Positions 1-44,439 of a stretch of 64,000 bases of DNA are shown here, piece by piece. Made by a program: the position numbers and the translations under genes. Each line of letters opens with the position of its first letter. The first letter of the stretch is position 1. The notes below the pieces were generated by a model, which ran no database searches, was not told the DNA's origin, and saw nothing but the letters and a program-made list of their open reading frames with translations. This stretch comes from Tachypleus tridentatus (Eukaryota; Arthropoda; Merostomata; Xiphosura; Limulidae): contig NC_134834.1 of the NCBI RefSeq assembly GCF_004210375.1, forward strand, positions 160,227,290-160,291,289, in the 5' to 3' direction.

Positions 1-725
1 TAAATTACCAGTACAAACTGAAACAGTTTCATTCAAAAACAACCTGTTTGTATAAATTACCAGTACAAGCTGAAACAGTTTCATTCAAAAACAACCTGTT
101 TGTATAAATTACCAGTACAAACTGAAACAGTTTCATTCAAAAACAACCTGTTTGTATAAATTACCAGTACAAACTGAAACAGTTTCATTCAAAAACAACC
201 TGTTTGTATAAATTACCAGTACAAACTGAAACAGTTTCATTCAAAAAACAACCTGTTTGTATAAATTACCAGTACAAACTGAAACAGTTTCATTCAAAAA
301 CAACCTGTTTGTATAAATTACCAGTACAAGCTGAAACAGTTTCATTCAAAAACAACCTGTTTGTATAAATTACCAGTACAAGCTGAAACAGTTTCATTCA
401 AAAACAACCTGTTTGTATAAATTACCAGTACAAGCTGAAACAGTTTCATTCAAAAACAACCTGTTTGTATAAATTACCAGTACAAACTGAAACAGTTTCA
501 TTCAAAACAACCTGTTTGTATAAATTACCAGTACAAGCTGAAACAGTTTCATTCAAAAACAACCTGTTTGTATAAATTACCAGTACAAACTGAAACAGTT
601 TCATTCAAAAACAACCTGTTTGTATAAATTACCAGTACAAGCTGAAACAGTTTCATTCAAAAACAACCTGTTTGTATAAATTACCAGTACAAGCTGAAAC
701 AGTTTCATTCAAAAACAACCTGTTT
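1..725. repeat. 52-bp tandem array 1 (about 14 units, open at left edge)
   Basis: Nearly identical 52-bp units, each opening TAAATTACCAGTACAA. An A/G variant (ACAAACTG or ACAAGCTG) is interspersed, and copies 5 and 10 differ by one A in the A-run. Each unit holds the 13-bp inverted repeat TGAAACAGTTTCA. The array starts at or before base 1 and decays after about 725. Confidence 0.97.
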
Positions 726-1167
726 ATTTGCTTATAGATATTATCAGTACAGAATGCAACACTTCAGTTCATTAAGTTTTTAAGATCATTAAGTCCAAAC
801 AGTCTGTGAAAATAAGTTCGGAGCACAATATTTCTATCGAAAACAACTGTTTAATAGCATTACCGATACGGTTGTTAGGTTATTATTAAATAGCTCAAAC
901 TAAAACCATTTTTAAGCTCTGTTACTTTTACAACTGTAAATGTTCTAGGAGCTTGTCAGAATATACATGATTATATTTCTCGTTACTCATATTTAGTCTT
1001 ATGTCAAAATTCAGTTTATTAGTGTGAAATAAATATAATAAATGAAAAATAAAACAAAATAGTGTCAACGTACAGCAATGTAACTATGTTCAACACTTTC
1101 ATAGAAGTATTTTCATTTGTAGTTCTCAATTTTACAAATTATTTATTAGGCGAAATATTGTTGAAAA
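726..1167. other. AT-rich spacer between the two arrays
   Basis: The first 50 or so bases (TTATCAGTACAGAATGCAAC) look like a decayed array-1 unit. Nothing else recognised. Confidence 0.5.
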
Positions 1168-2390
1168 GCAAATAAACGTTGTGTTAAGAACTTATTTCAA
1201 GTGATACTCTAAATAGAGCATAAATAAACGTTGTATTAAGAACTTATTTCAAGTGATACTCTAAATAGAGCATAAATAAACGTTGTGTTAAGAACTTATT
1301 TCAAGTGATACTCTACATAGAGCATAAATAAACGTTGTATTAAGAACTTATTTCAAGTGATACTCTAAATAGAGCATAAATAAACGTTGTATTAAGAACT
1401 TATTTCAAGTGATACTCTAAATAGAGCATAAATAAATGTTGTGTTAAGAACTTATTTCAAGTGATAATCTAAATAGAGCATAAATAAACGTTGTGTTAAG
1501 AACTTATTTCAAGTGATAATCTAAATAGAGCATAAATAAATGTTGTGTTAAGAACTTATTTCAAGTGATACTCTAAATAGAGCATAAATAAACGTTGTAT
1601 TAAGAACTTATTTCAAGTGATACTCTAAATAGAGCATAAATAAACGTTGTATTAAGAACTTATTTCAAGTGATACTCTAAATAGAGCATAAATAAACGTT
1701 GTATTAAGAACTTATTTCAAGTGATACTCTAAATAGAGCATAAATAAACGTTGTGTTAAGAACTTATTTCAAGTGATACTCTAAATAGAGCATAAATAAA
1801 CGTTGTGTTAAGAACTTATTTCAAGTGATACTCTAAATAGAGCATAAATAAACGTTGTGTTAAGAACTTATTTCAAGAGATACTCTAAATAGAGCATAAA
1901 TAAACGTTGTATTAAGAACTTATTTCAAGTGATACTCTAAATAGAGTATAAATAAGCGTTGTGTTAAGAACTTATTTCAAGAGATACTCTAAATAGAGCA
2001 TAAATAAACGTTGTGTTAAGAACTTATTTCAAGTGATACTCTAAATAGAGTATAAATAAACGTTGTATTAAGAACTTATTTCAAGTGATACTCTAAATAG
2101 AGTATAAATAAGCGTTGTGTTAAGAACTTATTTCAAGAGATACTCTAAATAGAGCATAAATAAACGTTGTGTTAAGAACTTATTTCAAGTGATACTCTAA
2201 ATAGAGTATAAATAAACGTTGTATTAAGAACTTATTTCAAGTGATACTCTAAATAGAGCATAAATAAACGTTGTGTTAATAACTTATTTCAAGTGATACT
2301 CTAAATAGAGCATAAATAAACGTTGTGTTAAGAACTTATTTCAAGTGATATTCTAAATAGAGTATAAATAAAGGCTGTGTTAAGAACTCT
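1168..2390. repeat. 52-bp tandem array 2 (about 23 units)
   Basis: Units of 52 bp built on AATAAACGTTGTRTTAAGAA and CTTATTTCAAGTGATACTCT. Diagnostic variants (AAGCG/AAACG, GAGATAC/GTGATAC, AGTAT/AGCAT) recur every 156 bp near 1955 and 2111, so three-unit blocks were duplicated. The sequence is unrelated to array 1 despite the equal period. Confidence 0.97.
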
Positions 2391-3320
2391 TAAATTTATG
2401 TATTTATTTTTACTTAATTTAAAACATTTATCACAAAGTATAATAAATTAATGTTGTAGTTGGAGAAGAAGTGGTAATACGGATTTTCTTACCCAGTATT
2501 AAACAGTTGGTTTCTTTTCAGTTCTGCAGGGTATTTTAATAACACAACGTTTCGATTTTCTGTTTGATTAAATACTGTGGTGATATACTTCAAAAAGTTA
2601 GAAAATTATTTAACCCGCATATAAGGTTTTCTTTATTCAAAGTTAAGTATCTTATTTTAAGTTTAAAAAGTCCGATCAATTTAGTGCGCTTGTTTGTGGT
2701 TAAGCGTAAAGATATACAATGGGTTGTGTTTATATTACGGATTGAACCCACATTTTATAGGTCTTCCGGCTTTCCACTGATCCCTTTTAGAATGGCCCTA
2801 CATAGTCTGTAAAGTGTAAAACAAGTCTCCTGACACGTTAAAAATTACCAACTTTGTTTTATAAAACTGATACTTTATATTTTACATCATACGTAAACGA
2901 AGTTTCCATATATGTTGAATCAGGAAAATACAAAACGGAATCTAACGATACTGGAATTTAAAAAAAAAAGTCATTTTATTTTCGAAATAACCACACAAAA
3001 AAATCCAACCTTTACATAAAAGAAAGAAAAGACTGACTAAAGAAACGTACAAAGCTGAAGCTTACAGTAGCATTCAACAATTTTTAAACCTAACACCTCA
3101 TATTCGTAAAACAATAATACAATCCTATTGAAACTCTTCTGATAAAATCAACGTATCTTATAAGAACATTAGTGTGGTATAATCTCTTTAATAAAACCAT
3201 AACCTTATTTTTCTTCAAGATAAAACAATTAAATTTTTAATAAAATTTAAAATCAAATATAAAAACCTGCCACTTATGATTCGTAAAAAGAACTTAACAC
3301 GTGACGAAAGTTTACATTTC
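2391..3320. other. TDO 3' flank
   Basis: AT-rich, with no conserved coding block. It contains the inferred TDO 3' UTR and the candidate poly(A) signal. The 82-codon open frame at 2564-2812 shows no family features. Confidence 0.5.
2975..2980 (-). terminator. Candidate TDO poly(A) signal
   Basis: AATAAA on the minus strand about 340 nt after the TDO stop, followed by a T-rich stretch like a downstream element. Weaker ATTAAA hexamers occur at 3241-3236 and 3193-3188, so the 3' end is not settled. Confidence 0.45.
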
Positions 3321-36155
<32,835 letters not shown>

Positions 36156-36165
36156 AGGGGGCGAT

Positions 36166-36206
36166 CTAGAAAAGAAAGAGAAAGAGTCCGAAGTGATACT
36201 TACCAT
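36166..36206 (-). promoter_or_regulatory. Strong splice-like signals just upstream of the TDO start
   Basis: Gene-strand ATG|GTAAGTATC (36206 downwards) is a near-perfect donor. TTTCTCTTTCTTTTCTAG (ending 36166) is a near-perfect acceptor. As a pair they would bound a 38-nt intron, which is shorter than animal spliceosomes normally use. More likely each pairs with a distant partner, or the segment is retained and adds MVSITSDSFSFFSRSPP to TDO. Confidence 0.5.
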
Positions 36207-38600
36207 GAGTATTTAATTATCCAATAAAGTAATACACCTTAATAGCTGAAAATGCGTTAAATAAAACCAATTTATTTTGAAGCTAATAAAATAAATGCAT
36301 TATTTAATAGAAGGAATGTACTTTATACATTAATATACATTTATACATTTATAAAGGAATGAAGTTTATAGGTGTTTGAATGCAGTGACTGATTATGGTA
36401 AAAGAAAAAAAAATTATATCTACACATCAGGAAAAGCTTTAGTTACTTCTAAATGCATAAGTTCTAACCCTAGATTCGATTAACATGAAACAGTTTTTCC
36501 ATAGGATATTTAATTTAAAAAAACCAGTTTAACTGACTCATCCTTGTTCAGTAACATAGTATTTGTTGAGCACATTAAAATGCGTTCCGTTAAAACTTAA
36601 TTTTGAGATATCAAATACAAATATTGCGGGTCTTGAAAAATATCTGAGCCAAAATTGAGAATGCGGAAATGATTTATTCGAACGGCTTTGATTGGAAGTC
36701 AAAGTTATTTGACTAAACATGGCGTCAATCCATGTGCATTCGTGTTTTGCAATTTTAGTCGTTCATTTTATTGGAGAATGCTATTACTGAAATCTGAAAA
36801 CACGACTACTTCATTATTACAAAATAACTTGTGAGGTAGTACAACCAATTTATTATAGAAAATAACACTGAGTGATAAACAAAAATTTCATTGAATAAAA
36901 TAAAACATTAACTGTAGGTGGAATTTCATGGTAATATGGTACATATGTCCTATCTGATGGCACAACATTGGAACAAAATTGTGTTTGATGGAATGCGTAC
37001 TTCCCTTACTTTAAGATATGAAACGTATCTGTACAAATAATCATCTTCTCTTCATAAACAGTTTTAAAATAATTTTATTTTTGTCTTGGAAACCACATTG
37101 AAACCTAATATTTGTCCCGAACTTTATACAAAATTTTATAAACTTCATCATTGTACGTTGAACAAAATTAATAAAGTGAATGAATTCTGGTCTAATAAAT
37201 ATTGTAAATTTTCATTTCTCATGTGATATTCTTACAATTAAGACTTATAAGGGTTGCAGTCAATCATTTAGCGTGGATGGTCAGTTGTAAAGTACTGCTT
37301 ATTGACTACTTACCCTTTGATTAGTTGTTCCAAATTAGGGAATGCGGCAAACAGCTTTAATAGCTTTGTCATAAGTATAATATTCAAACACAAGCCCTTT
37401 CCTACCCATTAAAAACTAAAGAAACTGATAATCCTCTATAAATACGATACAGCAACCAAGAGCGATATATCTATCATTGTAATAGTCCGAGTATTAAAAA
37501 TGCCTTATTAGAAATAGTTGATAGAGCAGTCGGCTAACACTCAACTAAACTTGAATTAAAATCATTGGCGAGAAAACATACATCGTGAAAAAAAATTACT
37601 TTGCCATCCAGCTACTGGCCGAACCTCAACCCAGAAATTAAGCCAGAGAACACCGGTAAATTTGGCTACAGTATATTATTTTTGTATTATATACATATGT
37701 TTATTTAATATTTCACATACAGCTTTGTCAAGTAATTATATTTTGCATCGTCTCTTGAAATACTTTAGTGAGCCGAAGGTGGAAAATTTGGCCTTAAAAC
37801 ATCAAATTGAAATCCCACCAAAACGAAATTTTTTACGCGTATCCTCTTTCACAACACCGAAGTTCTGGCTACGGTTCTAGATATGCGGAATATTATTTTC
37901 AAATAAACGTTTCCTAATATATAATCACACAAAACAAAACATTTCCAAAGATGCATTTCTAATATACTTTACTGCAACATGAAACGTTCTTACATAGCAT
38001 GACGTTATTCTACTAGTCACATAAGAATAATATGATTTTCCACCTTAATATTTTTTTGGTACTCTACATCCCTATTCACACACCTATATGCTTCTCTTAT
38101 AAACTAAGTGAGTAGTTTGTTTTGTTTTTTTACCTCAGCTTCTGACAGATAACTATTCTTACATCCTTTCTAGGACTAGCACCGAAGAAAATCTCACTGT
38201 CACCATGACACATCAAACGTACAAGAATAGATAATGGAATAAGTTAATCCTAATTAAGATCAAAGTCATTTTATCGTTACAACTGATCAATAGCAAGATC
38301 AAACTCATTTTGTCACTAGTATGGTTAAACTTACTTCATCTTTACTACTGACCACTAACTATTAAAATAATTTCGTTAGTATGAAGGTGTTTGTCGAGTT
38401 TTTAAAAATTATTCCGTTATTATTAGTCGCCACTTGCAGTATAAAACTAGTCATGACTAGTCACTGGAAAAATTTAATTTTATTAGCAACAGAGGTTGGG
38501 ATTAGTAGAGTTACTAAGTTTATTATCATAAGTGGACAACGATAGTGATAAACTTGTTTCATCACTAATGAATATCCTCGGATGTGTTAAATCCTGGTCG
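36207..38600. other. TDO upstream region
   Basis: AT-rich 2.4 kb. It must contain or precede the TDO 5' UTR exon and promoter, but I see no convincing TATA/initiator pair on the minus strand and no other gene. Confidence 0.4.
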
Positions 38601-38808
38601 TATTTTCGCGCAAAGCTACTCGAGGATTACTAGAGGCTGTTAGCTATTAAACATTACTCATCGTCAACGTTTGGATTACATACTCTTTTATCAACGAATA
38701 ATGGAACTGACTGTCACTCTATAATGCCTCAACGACGGCGCATGTTCGGCGACAAAACCGCGAACTGCAGACTATGAATCAAGCGACCTAATCACCATGC
38801 CACCCTTA
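38601..38808 (-). repeat. Diverged SINE-A copy
   Basis: Minus-strand, with TTTTCGCGCAAAGCTACTCG, TTTATCAACGAATAATGG and an eroded head, CACCATGCCACCC. Confidence 0.78.
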
Positions 38809-39147
38809 TAAAACTTTAAACTGGTTTTCTACACAATTTGGCGTACACCTTCAATAACAATGTTCACGATATTATTACAGCAAGACTCCCAAAAAACAAC
38901 AAAACAAACAGACATAAAAAGCATACCTTGACAATGACAGCTCAATGAAAACCATCAGCTTTCACTTACATAAACAGAGAATGTGAACACGTTCTTTCAG
39001 TAGATGGCTCACAAGTCACAATCATCCACGCATAAATTTAACATTCATTCCTCTAGTATATAAGCGACAGAGACGCCATCTTGTCTAACTAATTAGAGAA
39101 CTCAACACAACCATCATCTGCTTAGTTATACGCTATATGGTCTAGAG

Positions 39148-39225
39148 CAGGGGTAGGCAACTTATTTTTCATAGTGGCCACAACTGTGGCTAATGGAAAC
39201 ATTGGCCACACTGTTGGAAGAGTGT
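39148..39225 (-). mobile_element. hAT terminus fragment
   Basis: CAGGGGTAGGCAACTTATTT then CATAGTGGCCACAA matches the inverted right end of the intron 6 hAT. The rest of the element is absent. Confidence 0.8.
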
Positions 39226-39242
39226 AGTAGTTAGAGAAACTA

Positions 39243-39392
39243 TTGGCTCAACTGAGAAAGCACTCGTCCAACAAGTCAAGAAAATATCGTGAAAAATTAC
39301 AATACCAGTCTGATGTTCTTTTTGATATTTTCTGTCGTGCAAATGACATGTTAGCTGATACCATCCTCTCTCAAAAATGCAACATAGAAAAC
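39243..39392 (+). other. Unclassified coding-like relic
   Basis: An open stretch reading QLRKHSSNKSRKYREKLQYQ then SDVLFDIFCRANDMLADTI has amino-acid-like complexity. It ends in a SINE-B. Probably a transposon fragment; family not recognised. Confidence 0.35.
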
Positions 39393-39397
39393 AACAT

Positions 39398-39525
39398 GCC
39401 CTTCTGTGGCAGAGCGGTGTGTGTGCGGAATTATAACGCTGGAAACCGGCTTTCGATATCCGTGGTGGGCATAGCACGAATTGTCCTTTGTGTAGCTTTG
39501 TGCTTAATTTCAAACAAAGAAATGA
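39398..39525 (+). repeat. SINE-B copy
   Basis: GTGGCAGAGCGGTGTGTGTG, CTTTCGATATCCGTGGTGGG and tail GCTTTGTGCTTAATTTCAAA. Confidence 0.85.
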
Positions 39526-39879
39526 AAAACCTCATTTTAAATAAGGAAATAAGAAAAAAATGCTATTTTTGTCATGTTCTATGCATTTAGTGTTATTACG
39601 TTTCTATTTTTATCAACCGTACTTTGTATGTTAATAGTTTTAATTTTAATTTCTTTTGATGTATTTTAAGATCCTGTGTGTCGTGTTTGTTTAGTTTGTA
39701 TAATCATTTTGTTTTTTTATCATTATTTTACGTGTATCATGAACCAAATCCCTTCCTCTTTAACCAAAAATTTGTAGTTCAGTCATAACCCGTGTTTGTC
39801 TAGGATCAACTTGAACTCAGAAATGTATCTCAAGACGGCTGGTATGGGTATTAAAACTTTTATTAAAGTAAAGCAGAGA

Positions 39880-39990
39880 ACAACGTTTCGACCTTGTTAG
39901 GTCATTTTCATGTTAACCTTTTTGCTGACCAGGTGTCTTGATATACAATTTTTACTTCAAGTGGGTTTCTCGTCATCACGAACAACTTGA
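39880..39990. repeat. Repeat with a GAACAACGTTTCGACCTT core, copy 1
   Basis: AGAGAACAACGTTTCGACCT and GTTTCTCGTCATCACG recur at 43615-43705 in this window. Possibly a Penelope-like terminal repeat; class uncertain. Confidence 0.5.
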
Positions 39991-40024
39991 ACTCAGCGAA
40001 AATGTTCATTCCAGGGTGACGAAG

Positions 40025-40125
40025 TTAAGAAGATACTTAGATAATTTGTACAGGTGTAAATCGTAAAGAAATTAGGAAGATACTTGGGTAATTTGTATAA
40101 GTGTAAATCGTAAACAAATTGTATT
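40025..40125. repeat. 46-bp direct duplication
   Basis: GAAGATACTTAGATAATTTG then GTGTAAATCGTAAA occurs twice in tandem with a few changes. Confidence 0.8.
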
Positions 40126-40628
40126 TTTCACTAAGTGAATTGCTTGCAATTGCTCAGAAACGAAATAGGATTTGAAAGTCCAAAGTAAAAATTTATCACT
40201 CACATGAAACAACTATCGGAAAAATCTTAGAAAATTTGGTCTTAACCAAAAGCACGCTGGCAAAATTTTTGTTATTTATAAGAGTGTGTATGTTTTTATT
40301 AAATCGTTTTTAACACAAATTTCATGAAAAAAATAATTCTTTATTTTTGTCAAAATTAGAATCGTCATTAACGTTTTTCTCTTCACAGTCACTTTTACTT
40401 CTTACACACCGATTCACATCTCTAAGAAAACCACTCCAAATTTCAAACGATTGTTTTATTTGCTCCAATATCGGTTTGAAAAAAAGTCAACATTAACAAC
40501 AAAACATGTAAACAAACTGCAAACACTTTTTTAAAATGACTTTAAAAAAGTAATAATGATAATATACATCATGGACCAGCTTACATTTGTGTCCTGTTAT
40601 TTGAATTATTACCTCTGTATTGTCATTC
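40126..40628. other. Unrecognised AT-rich stretch
   Basis: No gene or known repeat seen. Confidence 0.4.
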
Positions 40629-40873
40629 GTTTGTTTTTGAATTTCACACAAAGCTACTCGAGAGCTATCCGCGCTAGCCGTCCCGTATTTTATTTAGCAG
40701 TGTAAAACTAGAGGGAAAACAGCTAGTCATCACCACCCACCGCCAACTCTTGGTCTACTCTTTTACCAACGAATAGTGGAATTTACCTTAACATTATAAC
40801 ACTCCCAAGGCTGAAAGGGTGAGCATGTTTAGTGTAACGGGGATTCAAACCCGCAACCCTCGGATTACGAGTA
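40629..40873 (-). repeat. SINE-A copy
   Basis: Minus-strand, AATTTCACACAAAGCTACTC to AACCCTCGGATTACGAGT. The distal tRNA-like head is missing. Confidence 0.88.
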
Positions 40874-41994
40874 TTTTTTGAAAAAAAAAGAAAAGAGCCT
40901 CAGACGCGACACAGTATTAGTACCACTAATTACTTTTCGTTGAGTATCCACAAGTGAAAAGTTTAAGAACTTTATTCAACAAGTAATTAAAGCAAAAACT
41001 TATATTGACAAGCATTACAATTTGATTTCAATTTGTTACTATAGGAAGTCTGTTTAAAATAAATAATATTTTTTACTGTAAATTTGTACTTACATACAAA
41101 GAATTAGTTGTTTTTATATACACTTAAGTTGTTGATGAGAAAAATGACTCTTAAATTCGCTCTCAATATATTCCAGAAGATTACAGTTTTATGTTCATTC
41201 CACATTTCATGGTAGGTTCTTGTATTTTTTAAATTTTAAATTTTGAATAACCAGGTACGTTCAGAAACAAATGTTTATCTTCAACCCACTCGCGGCTTTA
41301 AATAAATTTGGAGAAGACATTAAGAAAGAAAATAAACTGATAGACAGTCAGTGACCACGACTGTTTTTTTGTTCATTCGAAATTTCTCTGCCGAAGCAAA
41401 CCAAAGAAGTGGAAATGCAAAAAAATTCCAAACTTGTTGTACTTGAGATCTTGTGTTGTTGTTTTTTAATAGGATTTTAAGATCCTATTAGATCAGGGGA
41501 TTTGAGTGATTTAACATTCTTAAATAATTTTTATGTAGATGGAAAACCGAATTCCCGGAGAAAAACCCACTTTCACAAGTCGGGCGTTGAATCACAAGTT
41601 TTGTTGACAGCAATCGTTGATATATGGATGTCTATATGAGATAATCAGTGTACGTTCGTGATGCTCTAGTATTTGTAAACAAAAGTGTGTATGCTTATGT
41701 GTGTATATATATATATACCAAACAAAACGTGAGAAATGTTGACAACCAAAGTTTATCAATGACACAGGAGTTCCATTTATGTTATTAATAGATGATTTGC
41801 ATAAGCACTGAAGTAGTGGTTGATGAAACCACTTTCATACAGTTGCATTTGTCAGAAATGTGAGAAAAATTTGAACTCTAAATTAAGCCCAACCAAGGTG
41901 TTTGTAGGGCATAACATTAAAGATGAAGTTTATAAAATATATACTAGAAATGAACACAATTCTGTGCGAACTATAAAGTAACAACTTTCTTCAG
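40874..41994. other. Unrecognised AT-rich stretch
   Basis: No gene seen. Contains a short GTGTGTATATATATATA tract near 41700. Confidence 0.4.
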
Positions 41995-42090
41995 AAATTA
42001 AATTATGACGCTAAAAATCGGATCTCGATACCCGTGATGGACAGAACACAACTAGCCCATTGGTGGTTTTGTGCTTGACAACAACAAAAT
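41995..42090 (+). repeat. SINE-B copy, head lost
   Basis: GACGCTAAAAATCGGATCTC, ATACCCGTGATGGACAG and CTAGCCCATTGGTGG. Confidence 0.75.
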
Positions 42091-42165
42091 AAATCAGAAA
42101 TGCTATTAAAGAATACCTTTTTAAAATTGGTTTAAGTACTTAAATAAACTAAATTTTTGTTGTTT

Positions 42166-42408
42166 TATTGTTGAATTTCGCGCAAAGCTAAAATAGGGCT
42201 ATCTGCGCTAGCCGTCCCTAATTTACCAGTGTAAAACTAGAGGAAAGTCAGCTAGTCATCACCGCCAACTCTTGGACCACTTTTTATCAACGAATAGTGA
42301 GATTGACCGTCACATTATAACGTTCCCCACGCTGAAAGAGCGAGCATGTTTGGTGTGACGGGGATTCGAACCCTCGACCCTCAGATTACTAGTGGAGAGC
42401 CCAAATCG
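42166..42408 (-). repeat. SINE-A, deletion subfamily, copy 1
   Basis: Minus-strand. Shares with 42599-42862 the variants AAAGCTAAAATAGGGCTATC and TCATCACCGCCAACT (the usual CCACCCACCGCC shortened). Confidence 0.88.
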
Positions 42409-42598
42409 AGCCTGTTTTATTTAAATTGTTACTGTCCGATAATACGTTTAATGTGATGTAAAAATTTACTAGTAATTTTTTGAGGCAAAAATGTTCAGTT
42501 TGTGAAAAACTATCACTACTTGTGAGTGAATAAAGTCTTCTCATAATAATTTTTCTCTGCATTTAATTCACTTGCAACGTGTCTTCACAAATAAACAG

Positions 42599-42862
42599 TT
42601 TGTTTTTTGAATTTCGCACAAAGCTAAAATAGGGCTATCTGCGCTAGCCGTCCCTAATTTACCAGTGTAAAACTAGATGAAAGGCATATAGTCATCACCG
42701 CCAACTGTTGGACCACTTTTTACTAACGAATAGTGGGATTGACCGTCACATTATAACGCACCCACGGCAGAAAGGACAAGAATGTTTGATGCGACGGGGA
42801 TTCGAACCCGCGACTTTCAGATTACGAGTCACACGCCTTAACACGCTTGGCCATGTCGGGCC
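42599..42862 (-). repeat. SINE-A, deletion subfamily, copy 2
   Basis: Minus-strand, complete head ending TTGGCCATGTCGGGCC. Carries the same two diagnostic variants as the copy 190 bp away. Confidence 0.9.
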
Positions 42863-43139
42863 ACACAAACAACTAGAAAAACCTTTTATTCCACCAAACG
42901 AAGTGTACAACTCGTGCATTTAGTTCATGGCATTTTTTAGATTTAGATACAAATTTAAAAGAGAAGTTTCTTTGTCCTTATTTTTCTTTTATCTTGACTT
43001 TTACTTAGTTATTCTCTTTACGAATTAAAAGATTATCTTGGATTTTTTTTCATTTCTAAGATATTCATTTACTTAAAAATCACTTAACTCTTCAGTTCTC
43101 AGCATTTATTTTCATCTTATAGAAGGAGTAGGATTACCG

Positions 43140-43290
43140 ACTGATTTTCGTATAAAGCTACAAAAAGCATAGCAGACTAGACAGAAGGCAGCTAGCCAAC
43201 AACATCCACTGCCATCTCTTGGGATATTACAATCTTACCAAACAGTGCATGATAATTGACCGTCAGTCTTACCTCACACTTCCTGTAAAT
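43140..43290 (-). repeat. Diverged SINE-A remnant
   Basis: TTTTCGTATAAAGCTACAAA, GAAGGCAGCTAGCCAAC, then CTCTTGGGATATTACAATC. Confidence 0.6.
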
Positions 43291-43614
43291 CTTCTGATTC
43301 TCTGTATGGGAACGCTAACCATTAAATCGCACTGAGTCTTATCGTGCGTTTAAAAAAGTGATTCAGCTATTTTTTATCAGTTGTAGTTGTTTTGTTTTTG
43401 TCTGATCAGTATGATTATGCAATTGGTACTTATCTTGTTAATCGTAGATTAAAAGTAAAACAAATATTAAAAAATAAACTCTGTAATTATATTGAACCAG
43501 ATTGTTTCTGTTTTGAATAACATTTGTTGTGGTTCAAATAACGTTCTGCTAAGAGTATTGAGTAAATTATAAATGTAAAAACAGCTTGTATGGATAGAGA
43601 AAGCACTACGTAGA

Positions 43615-43705
43615 GGGGCGAACAACGTTTCGACCTTCTTCTCTACCCACACTAGCCGTGTTTACATTTTCTCTAGAAGTAGGTTTGCTCGTCATCACGG
43701 AAAGT
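43615..43705. repeat. Repeat with a GAACAACGTTTCGACCTT core, copy 2
   Basis: GGGGCGAACAACGTTTCGAC, then GTTTGCTCGTCATCACGG. Shares both blocks with 39880-39990. Confidence 0.5.
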
Positions 43706-44245
43706 ATTGAGTAATTTAGTCCCAATAATATTGTTGTTTGGTTCTGTTATTTCCTGTTGTATAAAAGAACGTGTACAAGAGCATTTACAACGACAAATCA
43801 TATAAAATGGCATTTCGTATCCTAAATAACATTTCGACTTTTTTTTCTCGTTGTTCCTTCCTATAAAAAATAAGACTTTTTGGGACTGGCTCTTAAAGTT
43901 GTTTATACCTTCTAAAATGTGCAATAATTAAATTTTAAAAACTAGATAGAGTGTGATACTATCGTTAAGTTATGAATTTTATCAAGATCATTTTCGAAAC
44001 ACCAGAGAGCCCCATTGGGTCATTGGTTAGCTTATGAATTACAAAGTTAAAATTCCGGGTTCGATTTGCCGCCGTTAACACATCAGATAACTTGAAATAA
44101 AAAAATACTAATGTAGCTATAATCCTATCTCATTGACATCATGGTATAAAGAAACAATTAAATTACAAAAACAATCTGAAACGTTTTTAAATATTATACT
44201 ATAATTGAACTCTTGCTTATATGATACTGAAGAAACCTTTTTACT
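43706..44245. other. Unrecognised stretch
   Basis: A possible worn SINE-B/C head occurs near 44025-44095 (GCCCCATTGGGTCATTGG, GGGTTCGATT). Otherwise nothing recognised. Confidence 0.35.
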
Positions 44246-44439
44246 ATGCGATGCGCAATCCCCAACTTCGCAAAATTTTTATCCTCTGTGCATATAGATT
44301 TGCAATTAGGGACCAAGATTTTCTCGTTTCGCCTCCGTTTTCATCAGGATAAATTTTATTTTTCTCCCTTCTCAGAGTACATATATGACGTTATGAATAA
44401 GTTACACGTGGATCTAATGCACTGGCTCCACCTATATAA

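Noticed and set aside
1-2390. Regular repeats as a possible CRISPR array
   Set aside because: Units are contiguous with no unique spacers and the DNA is clearly animal. They are minisatellites.
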